Below, piece by piece: positions 1-7,058 of a stretch of 9,678 nt of DNA. The notes under the pieces were generated by a model. It saw only the letters and a program-made list of their open reading frames with translations. It had not been told where the DNA came from and did not search any database. Source of the DNA: an uncultured Anaerolineae bacterium (lineage in GTDB: Bacteria; Chloroflexota; Anaerolineae; Anaerolineales; UBA4823); NCBI GenBank assembly GCA_937129505.1, contig CAKZNJ010000522.1:1-9678 (forward strand). The letters are read 5' to 3'. Numbering within the stretch: position 1 is the stretch's first letter; each line of letters opens with the position of its first letter. Position numbers and translations under genes: made by a program.

Positions 1-972
1 CCCATGATGGCTACCAGCTGATAAAAGCGGAAAGATGCGAATTACCATATAAACACCCGCTGAAACCATCGTTGCCGCATGGATCATCGCCGAAACAGGC
101 GTTGGACCTTCCATAGCATCTGGCAACCAGACATGGAGGGGGAACTGAGCAGACTTTCCGACTGTTCCGATAAAGAGCAAAATTCCGATTAACGCTGCTG
201 CCGATAAACCGGCGACATAAGAAGGCGTGGAAGCAAGGCTATCTAACACCTCTTGGTTATAAAGAATCGCTCGGAAATTGAGTGTTCCTGTCTGAGAATA
301 CAAGTAAGCGATGCCTAGCAACATAAACACATCGCCTACTCTTGTCGTAATAAATGCCTTAATCATTGCTGCTCGCGCCGATGGCTTGCCATACCAAAAA
401 CCAATCAGTAGGTATGAGCAAAGTCCCATGATTTCCCAACCAACGAAGAGCGTAAGCAAATTATCCGAAACAACGAGGAGATACATCCCAAAGGCAAAGA
501 GACCGATAAAGGCAAAAAAGCGCGAATACATCGGTTCAATAGAGGGCACCTTATGTTTATGTCCATGCGCATCAACAATCGTCGCTCCATGGGGAGGTAA
601 GCCTGGGCGATCATGATCTCCCTCTGGTTGACCGAAGTTGTGATAACCAACGCTATAGATGAAAATCATCAAGATTGTCCAAGCAACAAAGAATAATGTC
701 GCTGCCCCCAGCGGATCAATAAGCACACCGATTGAAAACCACCCTTCGCCGAGCGGTAGCCATTGTATGCTGGAGCTGAATGGATTCTTTCCTAATTCAT
801 GGACCTGAATCGCCCGCACAAACACCACCATACTGCCTAACCACGATAGAAATGCAGCCCCGACAGCTATCGTATGACTAAGTGCCCGCTGGCGATTGGT
901 AAATAAAACGATCAGAAAAAAAGCCAATAGAGGAGGCAAGGGTATTAACCAGATCAAAGTTTCAGTTGACAT
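1..972 (-). CDS. nuoL: NADH-quinone oxidoreductase subunit L (NuoL), N-terminal 324 residues, cut by window edge
   Basis: NuoL is the largest antiporter-like subunit of the complex I membrane arm and helps couple quinone reduction to proton translocation. The frame is open from the ATG at 972 to base 1 (324 codons, no stop), so roughly half of a protein of about 610-700 residues is present. Family signatures are clear: GWEIMGLCSYLLIGFW (residues 178-193, with the channel glutamate at E180) and GKSAQFPLHVWLPDAMEGPT (272-291, with lysine K273), followed by PVSAMIHAATMVSAGVY. Several hydrophobic helices are visible, at about 5-25, 35-53, 85-108, 152-170 and 255-272. Compared with E. coli, where the matching glutamate is near 144, about 36 extra residues sit before E180. 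They form a hydrophilic, histidine-bearing loop at about 113-148. The start is supported by GGAGG four bases upstream. It follows nuoK by 37 nt and is probably co-transcribed with it. Confidence 0.96.
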   Translation of the reverse strand, partial: MSTETLIWLIPLPPLLAFFLIVLFTNRQRALSHTIAVGAAFLSWLGSMVVFVRAIQVHELGKNPFSSSIQWLPLGEGWFSIGVLIDPLGAATLFFVAWTILMIFIYSVGYHNFGQPEGDHDRPGLPPHGATIVDAHGHKHKVPSIEPMYSRFFAFIGLFAFGMYLLVVSDNLLTLFVGWEIMGLCSYLLIGFWYGKPSARAAMIKAFITTRVGDVFMLLGIAYLYSQTGTLNFRAILYNQEVLDSLASTPSYVAGLSAAALIGILLFIGTVGKSAQFPLHVWLPDAMEGPTPVSAMIHAATMVSAGVYMVIRIFPLLSAGSHHG

Positions 973-1009
973 TCATCCTCCATCCACAGAATTCTAGCTA
1001 ACCAATGTT

Positions 1010-1318
1010 TTAGTACTTCAATAGATTAACCTCATCCGCAATTGCAGATTGACGTCGTCGGTAGACCGAGATCACAAGTGCTAGACCGACAGCTACTTCT
1101 GAGGCCGCAACTGCGAAGACAATAATGGCAAAGACCTGCCCAGCCATCTGGTCAAGAGTTAAATATCTCCAAAAAGCAATCAAGTTGACATTCACTGCGT
1201 TAAGCATCAGCTCTACGCCCATAAGTATGGCAACTGCGTTTTTACGGCTTAGCACCCCGAATAGTCCAATGCTAAACAGTGCAGCAGCAAAAAGCAAATA
1301 CCAAGATAAAGGGATCAT
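1010..1318 (-). CDS. nuoK: NADH-quinone oxidoreductase subunit K (NuoK)
   Basis: This is the small MrpC-like membrane subunit of complex I, 102 residues, matching the usual length of about 100. Three helices are visible at about 4-23, 28-50 and 60-85. The two buried glutamates essential for proton transfer in this family are present: E36 in GVELMLN and E74 in AASEVAVGLA. I chose the ATG at 1318, giving MIPLSWYLL, the typical NuoK N-terminus. It has a strong AAGGAGAGG ribosome binding site that overlaps the nuoJ stop codon. The same frame stays open to 1348, but that would add ten charged residues overlapping nuoJ and is unlikely. The gap to nuoJ is 10 nt, so the two are translationally close and clearly in one operon. 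Confidence 0.96.
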   Translation of the reverse strand: MIPLSWYLLFAAALFSIGLFGVLSRKNAVAILMGVELMLNAVNVNLIAFWRYLTLDQMAGQVFAIIVFAVAASEVAVGLALVISVYRRRQSAIADEVNLLKY

Positions 1319-1328
1319 GATCCTCTCC

Positions 1329-1841
1329 TTATTTTTTATCCCAAGCAATAATAATCGCCCCGATTAATGCAGCCAAGAGCAAGATCGAAGCAATCTCAAA
1401 GGGGATCAAATATTGATTAGCCGAGACTAACGCCACCCCTAATTCGTTCAGTGGTTCAAACCCTTGCGGTAACGGTTGCAGCGAAGTCGCAGATTTATTC
1501 CAGCCCTGCACGATCATTACAATCAAACCAAATATGCCTAACGCTACGACTGCCGCAATCGGCCAAGTAGAGTTAACCTGCGGGCCAGGATCCTGAGCGA
1601 TGCGGCGCGTGAGCATAATGGCAAAAATCATCAGGATAGCGATCGCTCCAATATAAATAATCACTTGCGCTACTGCAAAAAATCCGGCTTCTAGCAAGAC
1701 AAATACGATTGCTACGCCGAAAAGAGCTAGCACAAGCCACAACGCAGCCCTAACCATATTCCGCGTGGTTACAACCATTAAGGCTGCTCCTAGCGTAATT
1801 GCACTGACTACGATAAAGATTACTTGCAGGGGAGATATCAT
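1329..1841 (-). CDS. nuoJ: NADH-quinone oxidoreductase subunit J (NuoJ)
   Basis: This membrane subunit of complex I packs against NuoK and NuoA and belongs to the region that links quinone reduction to proton pumping. Family features are EAGFFAVAQVIIYIGAIAIL (residues 51-70, with the conserved pi-bulge helix) and, near the C-terminus, NQYLIPFEIASILLLAALIG (142-161). Five hydrophobic helices are seen at about 6-24, 29-49, 55-77, 93-112 and 147-167. The length of 170 residues is normal. An in-frame ATG four codons upstream (1853) would give MENVMIS, but GGAG lies six bases before the ATG at 1841 and nothing similar precedes 1853, so I prefer 1841. It starts 14 nt after the nuoH stop. In the canonical operon nuoI lies between H and J; here it is missing. 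Confidence 0.94.
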   Translation of the reverse strand: MISPLQVIFIVVSAITLGAALMVVTTRNMVRAALWLVLALFGVAIVFVLLEAGFFAVAQVIIYIGAIAILMIFAIMLTRRIAQDPGPQVNSTWPIAAVVALGIFGLIVMIVQGWNKSATSLQPLPQGFEPLNELGVALVSANQYLIPFEIASILLLAALIGAIIIAWDKK

Positions 1842-1855
1842 GACATTCTCCATTA

Positions 1856-3070
1856 TTAGGATGCTTCAGAAGGATGAGTAGCTGACTTAACCGCAAAGGC
1901 TACACGCACCTTTTCGGGATCAGCTACTTTTTGCCTCTCTTTGCGCGCATATCGACCAACTGCTTGATACACAAAGTAAAGCACTACGACATTGCTTAGA
2001 AACATCACAAGAACGTACACCCAATAAGGTACCCCCGTCATTATTTTGTCCAGAATTGCAGTCAAAGATAAAACCGTCAAGATCAAAGGTGTGAGGAACT
2101 TCCAGCAAAAATTGAGCATTTGATCAATCCGTATACGCGGGAAGGAATACTTAATCCACATGATGACCCAGTACATGAACATCGCCTTGATAAAAAAGTA
2201 ACCAATTCCTAAGATAGGGTACGTCTCTGCTCCCCATCCCCTCCAGCCACCAAGGAAAAATGTGGCGAACAACCCCCCAAAAGTCAGCGCATGAAGCAAC
2301 TCGCCAGCGTAGAACAATCCGAATTTCATGCCAGTATATTCGATGTGAAAACCCGCCACAATCTCAGATTCTGCTTCGGAAAGGTCAAATGGTGCTCTAC
2401 CGAGTTCAGCTTGAGCCCCAATCAAAAATACGATGGCAGCGATTGGCGCTAAGACAATATACCAAACCGACTGGCTTTCGACGATATCCGTTAGGGTCAT
2501 ACTTTTGGCTAAAATGACCGGGATCAAAATAGCGATGACCATTGGCACTTCATACGAAATCATTTGCGCTACCATGCGGAAGGCACCTAACAAGGCATAT
2601 TTGTTGTTCGATGCCCACCCAGCCATAATGATTCCAAGGGTGCCAATTGCACCCACTGCGACAATATATAAGGCTCCGACGTTAATAGTGCTCCCCGCTA
2701 TGGTTGCCGATAACGGTATAACCGCCCAGAGCATGATCACCGTTGCTAGGGCAAGAATCGGTGCAAGGTTATAAACGAATTTGTCAGCTCCCTGAGGCGT
2801 GATATCCTCTTTGAGCAGCAACTTAATGACATCCGCCAAAGGTTGAAATAACCCAAATGGACCTAGCCGATTTGGACCTAACCGATCCTGAAAGCGAGCA
2901 ACGACCTTTCTTTCAACCCACACAAGAAAGATGTCCACAAGCAGCACAGCCGAGGCGAGAACAAGCACACCTAGAGCTGCCATTATGACGGATATCCAAC
3001 CACTGGCTAAACCTAAGCCTGCTAGGTATCCTTCAAGCCATTTCGCAACAAAAGTTACTGGATCTGTCAT
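1856..3070 (-). CDS. nuoH: NADH-quinone oxidoreductase subunit H (NuoH), long form
   Basis: NuoH is the membrane subunit that forms much of the quinone-binding chamber and joins the peripheral arm to the membrane arm. Signatures are WVERKVVARFQDRLGPNRLG (residues 51-70), RMVAQMISYEVPM (165-177), the acidic quinone-site loop AELGRAPFDLSEAESEIVAG (221-240) followed by FHIEYTGMKFGLFYAGE, and RIRIDQMLNFCWKFLTP (312-328). About nine membrane helices are visible, including an extra one at about 349-370 after the last common helix, then a charged tail of about 30 residues. At 404 residues it is clearly longer than E. coli NuoH (325) and somewhat longer than the Thermus Nqo8 form. The ATG at 3070 has GGAGGAA about eight bases upstream. 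A hairpin lies between this gene and nuoA. Confidence 0.97.
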   Translation of the reverse strand: MTDPVTFVAKWLEGYLAGLGLASGWISVIMAALGVLVLASAVLLVDIFLVWVERKVVARFQDRLGPNRLGPFGLFQPLADVIKLLLKEDITPQGADKFVYNLAPILALATVIMLWAVIPLSATIAGSTINVGALYIVAVGAIGTLGIIMAGWASNNKYALLGAFRMVAQMISYEVPMVIAILIPVILAKSMTLTDIVESQSVWYIVLAPIAAIVFLIGAQAELGRAPFDLSEAESEIVAGFHIEYTGMKFGLFYAGELLHALTFGGLFATFFLGGWRGWGAETYPILGIGYFFIKAMFMYWVIMWIKYSFPRIRIDQMLNFCWKFLTPLILTVLSLTAILDKIMTGVPYWVYVLVMFLSNVVVLYFVYQAVGRYARKERQKVADPEKVRVAFAVKSATHPSEAS

Positions 3071-3119
3071 CGAAAAGTTCCTCCGATAAACTCACTACCT
3101 TGTCAGTCTATTTGCGCGC

Positions 3120-3152
3120 GAAAAGGCTGATGATTCTCCCATCAGCCTTTTC
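3120..3152 (-). terminator. Perfect 13-bp hairpin between nuoA and nuoH, terminator- or attenuator-like
   Basis: The arms GAAAAGGCTGATG (3120-3132) and CATCAGCCTTTTC (3140-3152) pair without mismatch around a 7-nt loop. On the minus strand the hairpin begins 9 nt after the nuoA stop and ends in a short run of four T, part of which also pairs with the A run on the other side. This is the shape of an intrinsic terminator with a weak U tract. Because nuoH, J, K and L follow in the same direction with no convincing promoter of their own in the 91-nt gap, it more likely reduces or processes the transcript than ends it fully. On the plus strand the hairpin is followed by another T run (about 3158-3163), but no plus-strand gene needs it. 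Confidence 0.6.
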
Positions 3153-3161
3153 AGAAATTTT

Positions 3162-3518
3162 TTAGAACCATTCTAAAATCCCCTTGCGCCAAGCATAAAT
3201 TAAGCCAATGACAAGAACTTCAATAAACAGGATGCCAACAATGACCCCGTATAAAGGAAGTTGGTTAAATGCCACAGCCCAAGGGAACAAAAACACAATC
3301 TCAACGTCAAAAACCAGAAATACTAGAGCAAAATTATAGTACTGTGCTTTGAATTGAACCCAAGTATCACCAACTGTTTCGATTCCGCACTCATAGGTTT
3401 GCGATTTTAAGGGATTTGGTTTCTTTGGAGCTAAAATCCGAGGGATAATTAAGGCTGCTATCGGAAAAATTGGCGCCATGATAAGCATCAGCCCAACAAA
3501 TAACCAATCATTAAGCAT
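3162..3518 (-). CDS. nuoA: NADH-quinone oxidoreductase subunit A (NuoA)
   Basis: NuoA is a three-helix complex I membrane subunit next to the quinone chamber; its mitochondrial homologue is ND3. The 118-residue product has helices at about 6-26, 61-82 and 88-109. It carries the family loop with YECG (42-45), where the cysteine matches the redox-switch loop position of ND3, and FLVFDVEIVFLFPWA (67-81) with conserved acidic residues D71 and E73. The ATG at 3518 is preceded by GGAGGA with seven bases of spacing. The frame can be extended to a TTG at 3545, but that would swallow the ribosome binding site and add a non-homologous lysine/glycine stretch. It is the first gene of this nuo cluster, with its own promoter about 40 nt upstream, and is followed by a hairpin rather than by nuoB. 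Confidence 0.96.
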   Translation of the reverse strand: MLNDWLFVGLMLIMAPIFPIAALIIPRILAPKKPNPLKSQTYECGIETVGDTWVQFKAQYYNFALVFLVFDVEIVFLFPWAVAFNQLPLYGVIVGILFIEVLVIGLIYAWRKGILEWF

Positions 3519-3557
3519 GAATGTTCCTCCGCCTTTTTTGGTCAAAATGACGGGGAC

Positions 3558-3586
3558 ATTTTACCACACTCTCTAGCTCATTTCAA
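3558..3586 (-). promoter_or_regulatory. Sigma-A type promoter for nuoA and probably the nuo cluster
   Basis: Read on the minus strand, TTGAAA (3586-3581) and TAAAAT (3563-3558) are separated by exactly 17 nt, close to the housekeeping consensus TTGACA-17-TATAAT. Transcription would begin near 3551 and leave a leader of about 33 nt containing the GGAGGA site of nuoA. I see no obvious operator palindrome around it. This is a motif match only. Confidence 0.65.
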
Positions 3587-3658
3587 ACGTTTTTGGTTAT
3601 GTATTCTTCATCCATAAGAATCACTTATCAAAAAAATCCTGCTTCTGGAATCCCCTTT

Positions 3659-3690
3659 TTGAAAAACCTTTCGGCAAGTTGAGATACAAT
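3659..3690 (+). promoter_or_regulatory. Candidate promoter for the transglutaminase gene
   Basis: TTGAAA (3659-3664) and TACAAT (3685-3690) lie upstream of the plus-strand gene. The spacing of 20 nt is longer than the usual 16-18, so the -35 match may be accidental, while the -10 match is fair. A start near 3697 would leave only about 16 nt before the ATG at 3713. Together with the nuoA promoter this makes 3519-3712 a divergent regulatory region; nothing else recognisable is in it. Confidence 0.35.
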
Positions 3691-3712
3691 CAATAGCTGA
3701 TGGCACAAGCCC

Positions 3713-6085
3713 ATGTTAACCTACCAAACGACTACATCCGCCCATCATATTGAGAGCCACCTCCCGATCCGACCAAAGTGGGATTGGATTTCGTTTTTCT
3801 TCGCTTGGGCTTTGCTCTTGACTGTCACGAGACGGTTGCTTGTTACCCAGTGGACAGAAGATCTATACTTAGTTGGCTACATTGTAAATATTGCCTATTT
3901 CCTCGGTTTGGCATTGGGGTATAGCAAATTTAAATATAGGACGATTGCCATCTTTTCCCTCGCCTATGGCTGCTTTTTTATCGGCTGGCGATTAGGGTTG
4001 TTGCAAAGCTCAGAAAGTCCTTGGAGTGAGAAACTTTCCGCCATTTTCATTCGCCTCTCAATTATTTTCCAACGCCTCGCCGATAACCAGCCCGTCTATG
4101 ACAGTTTGTTCTTTTTGCTACTCATGATGACGCTCTTCTGGATATTGGGATTCAATACGGGCTTGAGCCTTCTCCGTACAAAAAGTGCCTTACGCATGAT
4201 TGCCCCTTTGGTCCTGACATTATTTGTCATTCATAGTTACGACCCACTCATCCGATCTCGAAGCGGTTACCTTTATCTGTTTTCGATTGTCTCATTATTA
4301 TTGATCAGTCGTTTTTTCTATCTGCACCAACATGAAGGTTGGGCAAAAAAACAGTTTTATATTCCTCCCCAACTATCAACTGAAACCATCCAGTTCAACC
4401 TATGGTTTGTTATCGGCTTACTGATGATCTCAATTCTCATCCCCTCAAGCCGTAGTCAATTGGATTCTTTGGTACGGGTTTGGGAAAAGGTCAAAGAACC
4501 ATTCAAAGCCATCCGCGAGGACTTCGAAAACGCTTTTTCTTCTCTGCGCGTTACCACCCAAATTCAACCAGAGCTTTTCGAACGCACCTTAAATTTAGGC
4601 CGCGGTAACGAACTCACAGAACAGGAAATATTTACCGCGATTGCTCAAACGAAAATCCCTGAAGGAGTGCGCATATTTTGGAGATCGCGCCTCTACGACT
4701 CGTATGAAAATGGTCAATGGACAATAAACCAATTTTCAAGCCGTGAATTCCAGGTGAATTCATTCGATTTGAAATTACCATCGTTTGCCAATCGCTCTTC
4801 TCGTCTTCATACTTTCACTATTTACCTCAATCAACCGCTTGCTACCTTGGTTCTTCCCGCCCAACCCCACTGGATAAACCTTGCGGTGCAGATTGAATAT
4901 GTCGAAAATTCTGATGGGACAAACGATCTGCTCGCAGTCCGTTCACCAAGCCCTTTAGCAGTCGGTAAAACTTTCAGCGTTCGCTCTTCGCTCACTTCCA
5001 TAACAGTTGAGCAATTAGAAGAGGCAAGCGAAGATTATCCAGATTGGGTCACCGCAAGATACTTACAGCTACCCCCTAATCTAACCGAGCGAACAAAAGC
5101 TTTGGCAATGGAGATCACCAAGGATGCAAGTACACCCTATGAAAAAGTCCTTGCAATCACAGATTATTTGCGGAACAACATGACCTACGTCGAAACGCTT
5201 GAAGAGCTACCAACCAATCAGGAGCCGATTGATTGGTTCCTATTCGACTATAAGAAAGGATTTTGCAATTATTATGCGACAGCCGCAGTGCTCCTCTTGC
5301 GGATTGTGGGCATTCCAGCCCGCCTGGCAGTAGGTTATGCTGAAGGGACGATGGAGGATATTCAATCTGCCAATGTGTACGTTGTCCGTCAGCGTGATGC
5401 GCACGCTTGGCCAGAGGTATTTTTTCCTAATCTTGGATGGATTGAATTTGAACCAACCAGTTCTCAACCCGAGCTGCAGCATCCACGACAAAAAGAGGAT
5501 CAGGAAGCTGAACAACAGCCTTCTGAACAACAAATCAATCCTCAAGAAATCTTGAGTCAAATACAAAGGGAAAAGGAACATTTGGAGACGGAAACGCCTA
5601 GGTCGCAAAGGAGTATCCCCTTAATTCCAATATTTTTATTTTTAATCGTGATTATTATCACTGTATCCCTTTGGAAAGGTTTCAACGTCAAAATAGACTT
5701 GCTTGTTTCTCAGCAACTCCCCGAGATCCTAGAGCGACAGATTAGAGCATTAGGATTTACACCACCAAAAGTATTAATACAATGGAACCTGCGCTCTAAA
5801 CTGCTCCCGTTTGAAAAAGCCTATCAGACCATTAATACCGCTCTGCGGATATTACGACATCCTCCACCATCCCATTATACGCCTCTCGAACGAGCCGCAT
5901 ATCTTCAAGAACTCCTACCTGAAGCGCATACCGAGATCAAGGGTTTACTTCAAAACTATCAAGAGATGCTCTACGGGAAAGCGTCCCTTGCAGCCATCCA
6001 AGGGAACAACTCTGAAATCAAACTTCTCCGCCTAGCTTGGAAGAAACGCTTTAGGACAGATTTGCAGCGCCTGTTCAATCACTAA
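3713..6085 (+). CDS. TgpA-like membrane-anchored transglutaminase-like protein
   Basis: The 790-residue product has the layout of the TgpA/DUF3488 family. About seven hydrophobic helices lie in residues 25-246 (near 25-44, 53-72, 77-97, 131-153, 163-176, 186-204 and 230-246). An extracytoplasmic region follows (about 247-630), then one helix (about 635-656) and a cytoplasmic DUF4129-like tail. The transglutaminase core is at about 455-585: KKGFCNYYATAAVLL with nucleophile C518, then RDAHAWPEVFF with H564, then GWIEFEPTS. The third catalytic position, 16 residues after the histidine, is E580 rather than the usual Asp. Residues 590-625 are a Gln/Glu-rich linker. Such proteins act on proteins at the outer membrane face; the reaction (protease, cross-linking or amide cleavage) and substrate cannot be read from sequence. 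No Shine-Dalgarno site precedes the ATG at 3713, so the start is less certain than the frame. It is divergent from nuoA and convergent with the PLP-enzyme gene. Confidence 0.88.
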   Translation: MLTYQTTTSAHHIESHLPIRPKWDWISFFFAWALLLTVTRRLLVTQWTEDLYLVGYIVNIAYFLGLALGYSKFKYRTIAIFSLAYGCFFIGWRLGLLQSSESPWSEKLSAIFIRLSIIFQRLADNQPVYDSLFFLLLMMTLFWILGFNTGLSLLRTKSALRMIAPLVLTLFVIHSYDPLIRSRSGYLYLFSIVSLLLISRFFYLHQHEGWAKKQFYIPPQLSTETIQFNLWFVIGLLMISILIPSSRSQLDSLVRVWEKVKEPFKAIREDFENAFSSLRVTTQIQPELFERTLNLGRGNELTEQEIFTAIAQTKIPEGVRIFWRSRLYDSYENGQWTINQFSSREFQVNSFDLKLPSFANRSSRLHTFTIYLNQPLATLVLPAQPHWINLAVQIEYVENSDGTNDLLAVRSPSPLAVGKTFSVRSSLTSITVEQLEEASEDYPDWVTARYLQLPPNLTERTKALAMEITKDASTPYEKVLAITDYLRNNMTYVETLEELPTNQEPIDWFLFDYKKGFCNYYATAAVLLLRIVGIPARLAVGYAEGTMEDIQSANVYVVRQRDAHAWPEVFFPNLGWIEFEPTSSQPELQHPRQKEDQEAEQQPSEQQINPQEILSQIQREKEHLETETPRSQRSIPLIPIFLFLIVIIITVSLWKGFNVKIDLLVSQQLPEILERQIRALGFTPPKVLIQWNLRSKLLPFEKAYQTINTALRILRHPPPSHYTPLERAAYLQELLPEAHTEIKGLLQNYQEMLYGKASLAAIQGNNSEIKLLRLAWKKRFRTDLQRLFNH

Positions 6086-7058
6086 GTAATTTTGTATAGT
6101 TCTCGGCAAATAATGCCGGCGTTCCTCCGGTATGCCAGAAGAGAACGGAAGCATCTGAAGGGATTGCTCCTTGCCTGACAAGGTCAATCATGCCAGCTGC
6201 CGCTCTGCCAGTGTAAACAGGGTCTAAAAGCAGTCCTTCGTATTTGGCAAAATCTCGAACAGCTTGTAAATCATCATCCGTAGGAAGCCCATATCCTCGC
6301 CCGCGATAAGCGTCCTTGATATCGATCTCACTACCATCCGCTTTCACGGGAAGTGAATATGTATTGATGGTTTCAGCAATCAAGTTTGAAATTCTCTGTC
6401 CGAGTTGAGCGGAGTCTAAATCCACGCTAATACCCACGATGTTGCCCTTAAACCCGCAAATCTTGCTTCCCAAAACCAAACCAGCTTGAGTTCCCCCCGA
6501 AGAGGAGGGGAAAACAATCCAGTCGGCGACAACCCCTTGTTCGTCAAGCTCGATCATTGCGTGAGCATAAGCAATTACTCCCAAGGAGTTAGATCCGCCA
6601 TAAGGAATGAGATAGGGCCTTTTGCCTTCTTGCCAAAGGCGTTGAAACGTTTCTTGCGTAACCATTTCTCTTCTTTCCCGCTCGCACCAAACGAGCTCTG
6701 CCCCGAAAAGATAATCTAATAGAAGGTTTCCACTATAGTGTTGGGGGGAATCACCCGTCAATACCAGATAACAATCTAAACCGAATTTAGCCGCTGCTGC
6801 CGCAGTCTGACGGCAATGATTTGATTGCACAGCTCCGCTGGTAATTAATGTTTTTGCTCCATGCGAGAGAGCATCTGCGATCAAGTATTCAAGTTTTCGC
6901 GTCTTGTTTCCACCGAACGCTAAGCCAGTGAGATCATCTCTCTTGATCAAGAGCTCGCTCACACTGATCTTTGCAGCCAAGCGAGGGAGTTTTTCGATCG
7001 GCGTTGGCAAATTTGCAATTCTGATTCGGGGCACACTTGAAAGCAAAGTTTTTATCAT
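6075..7058 (-). CDS. dcyD: D-cysteine desulfhydrase / ACC deaminase family PLP enzyme
   Basis: This 327-residue cytosolic fold-type II PLP enzyme would convert D-cysteine to pyruvate, sulfide and ammonia, or act on a related D-amino acid. The PLP lysine is K52 in GGNKTRKLEYL, the substrate-carboxylate loop is QSNHCRQTA (78-86) and the phosphate loop is SSSGGTQAG (185-193). Near the C-terminus, VYTGRAAAG (281-289) and WHTGGTPALF (308-317) place Thr at the two positions (283 and 310) where true ACC deaminases carry Glu and Leu. This favours D-cysteine desulfhydrase over ACC deaminase. The ATG at 7058 overlaps the TGA of the upstream FemAB gene by four bases and has GAGGAG nine bases before it, so the two are translationally coupled. 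Its coding end overlaps the end of the convergent transglutaminase gene by 11 nt. Exact substrate is uncertain. Confidence 0.85.
   Translation of the reverse strand: MIKTLLSSVPRIRIANLPTPIEKLPRLAAKISVSELLIKRDDLTGLAFGGNKTRKLEYLIADALSHGAKTLITSGAVQSNHCRQTAAAAAKFGLDCYLVLTGDSPQHYSGNLLLDYLFGAELVWCERERREMVTQETFQRLWQEGKRPYLIPYGGSNSLGVIAYAHAMIELDEQGVVADWIVFPSSSGGTQAGLVLGSKICGFKGNIVGISVDLDSAQLGQRISNLIAETINTYSLPVKADGSEIDIKDAYRGRGYGLPTDDDLQAVRDFAKYEGLLLDPVYTGRAAAGMIDLVRQGAIPSDASVLFWHTGGTPALFAENYTKLLSD

Noticed and set aside
311..616. Plus-strand open frame of 101 codons opposite nuoL
   Set aside because: It is antisense to strongly conserved NuoL coding sequence and shows no family features.
3120..3152. 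Hairpin as a mobile-element end or repeat unit
   Set aside because: I found no second copy in the window and no target duplication; its position just after a stop codon fits a transcription or RNA-processing signal.
5240..5608. Minus-strand open frame of 122 codons within the transglutaminase gene
   Set aside because: It is opposite the catalytic domain, resembles no protein family and has no plausible start context.
6075..7058. Annotation as true ACC deaminase
   Set aside because: The positions that carry Glu and Leu in characterised ACC deaminases are both Thr here (283 and 310), as in D-cysteine desulfhydrases.
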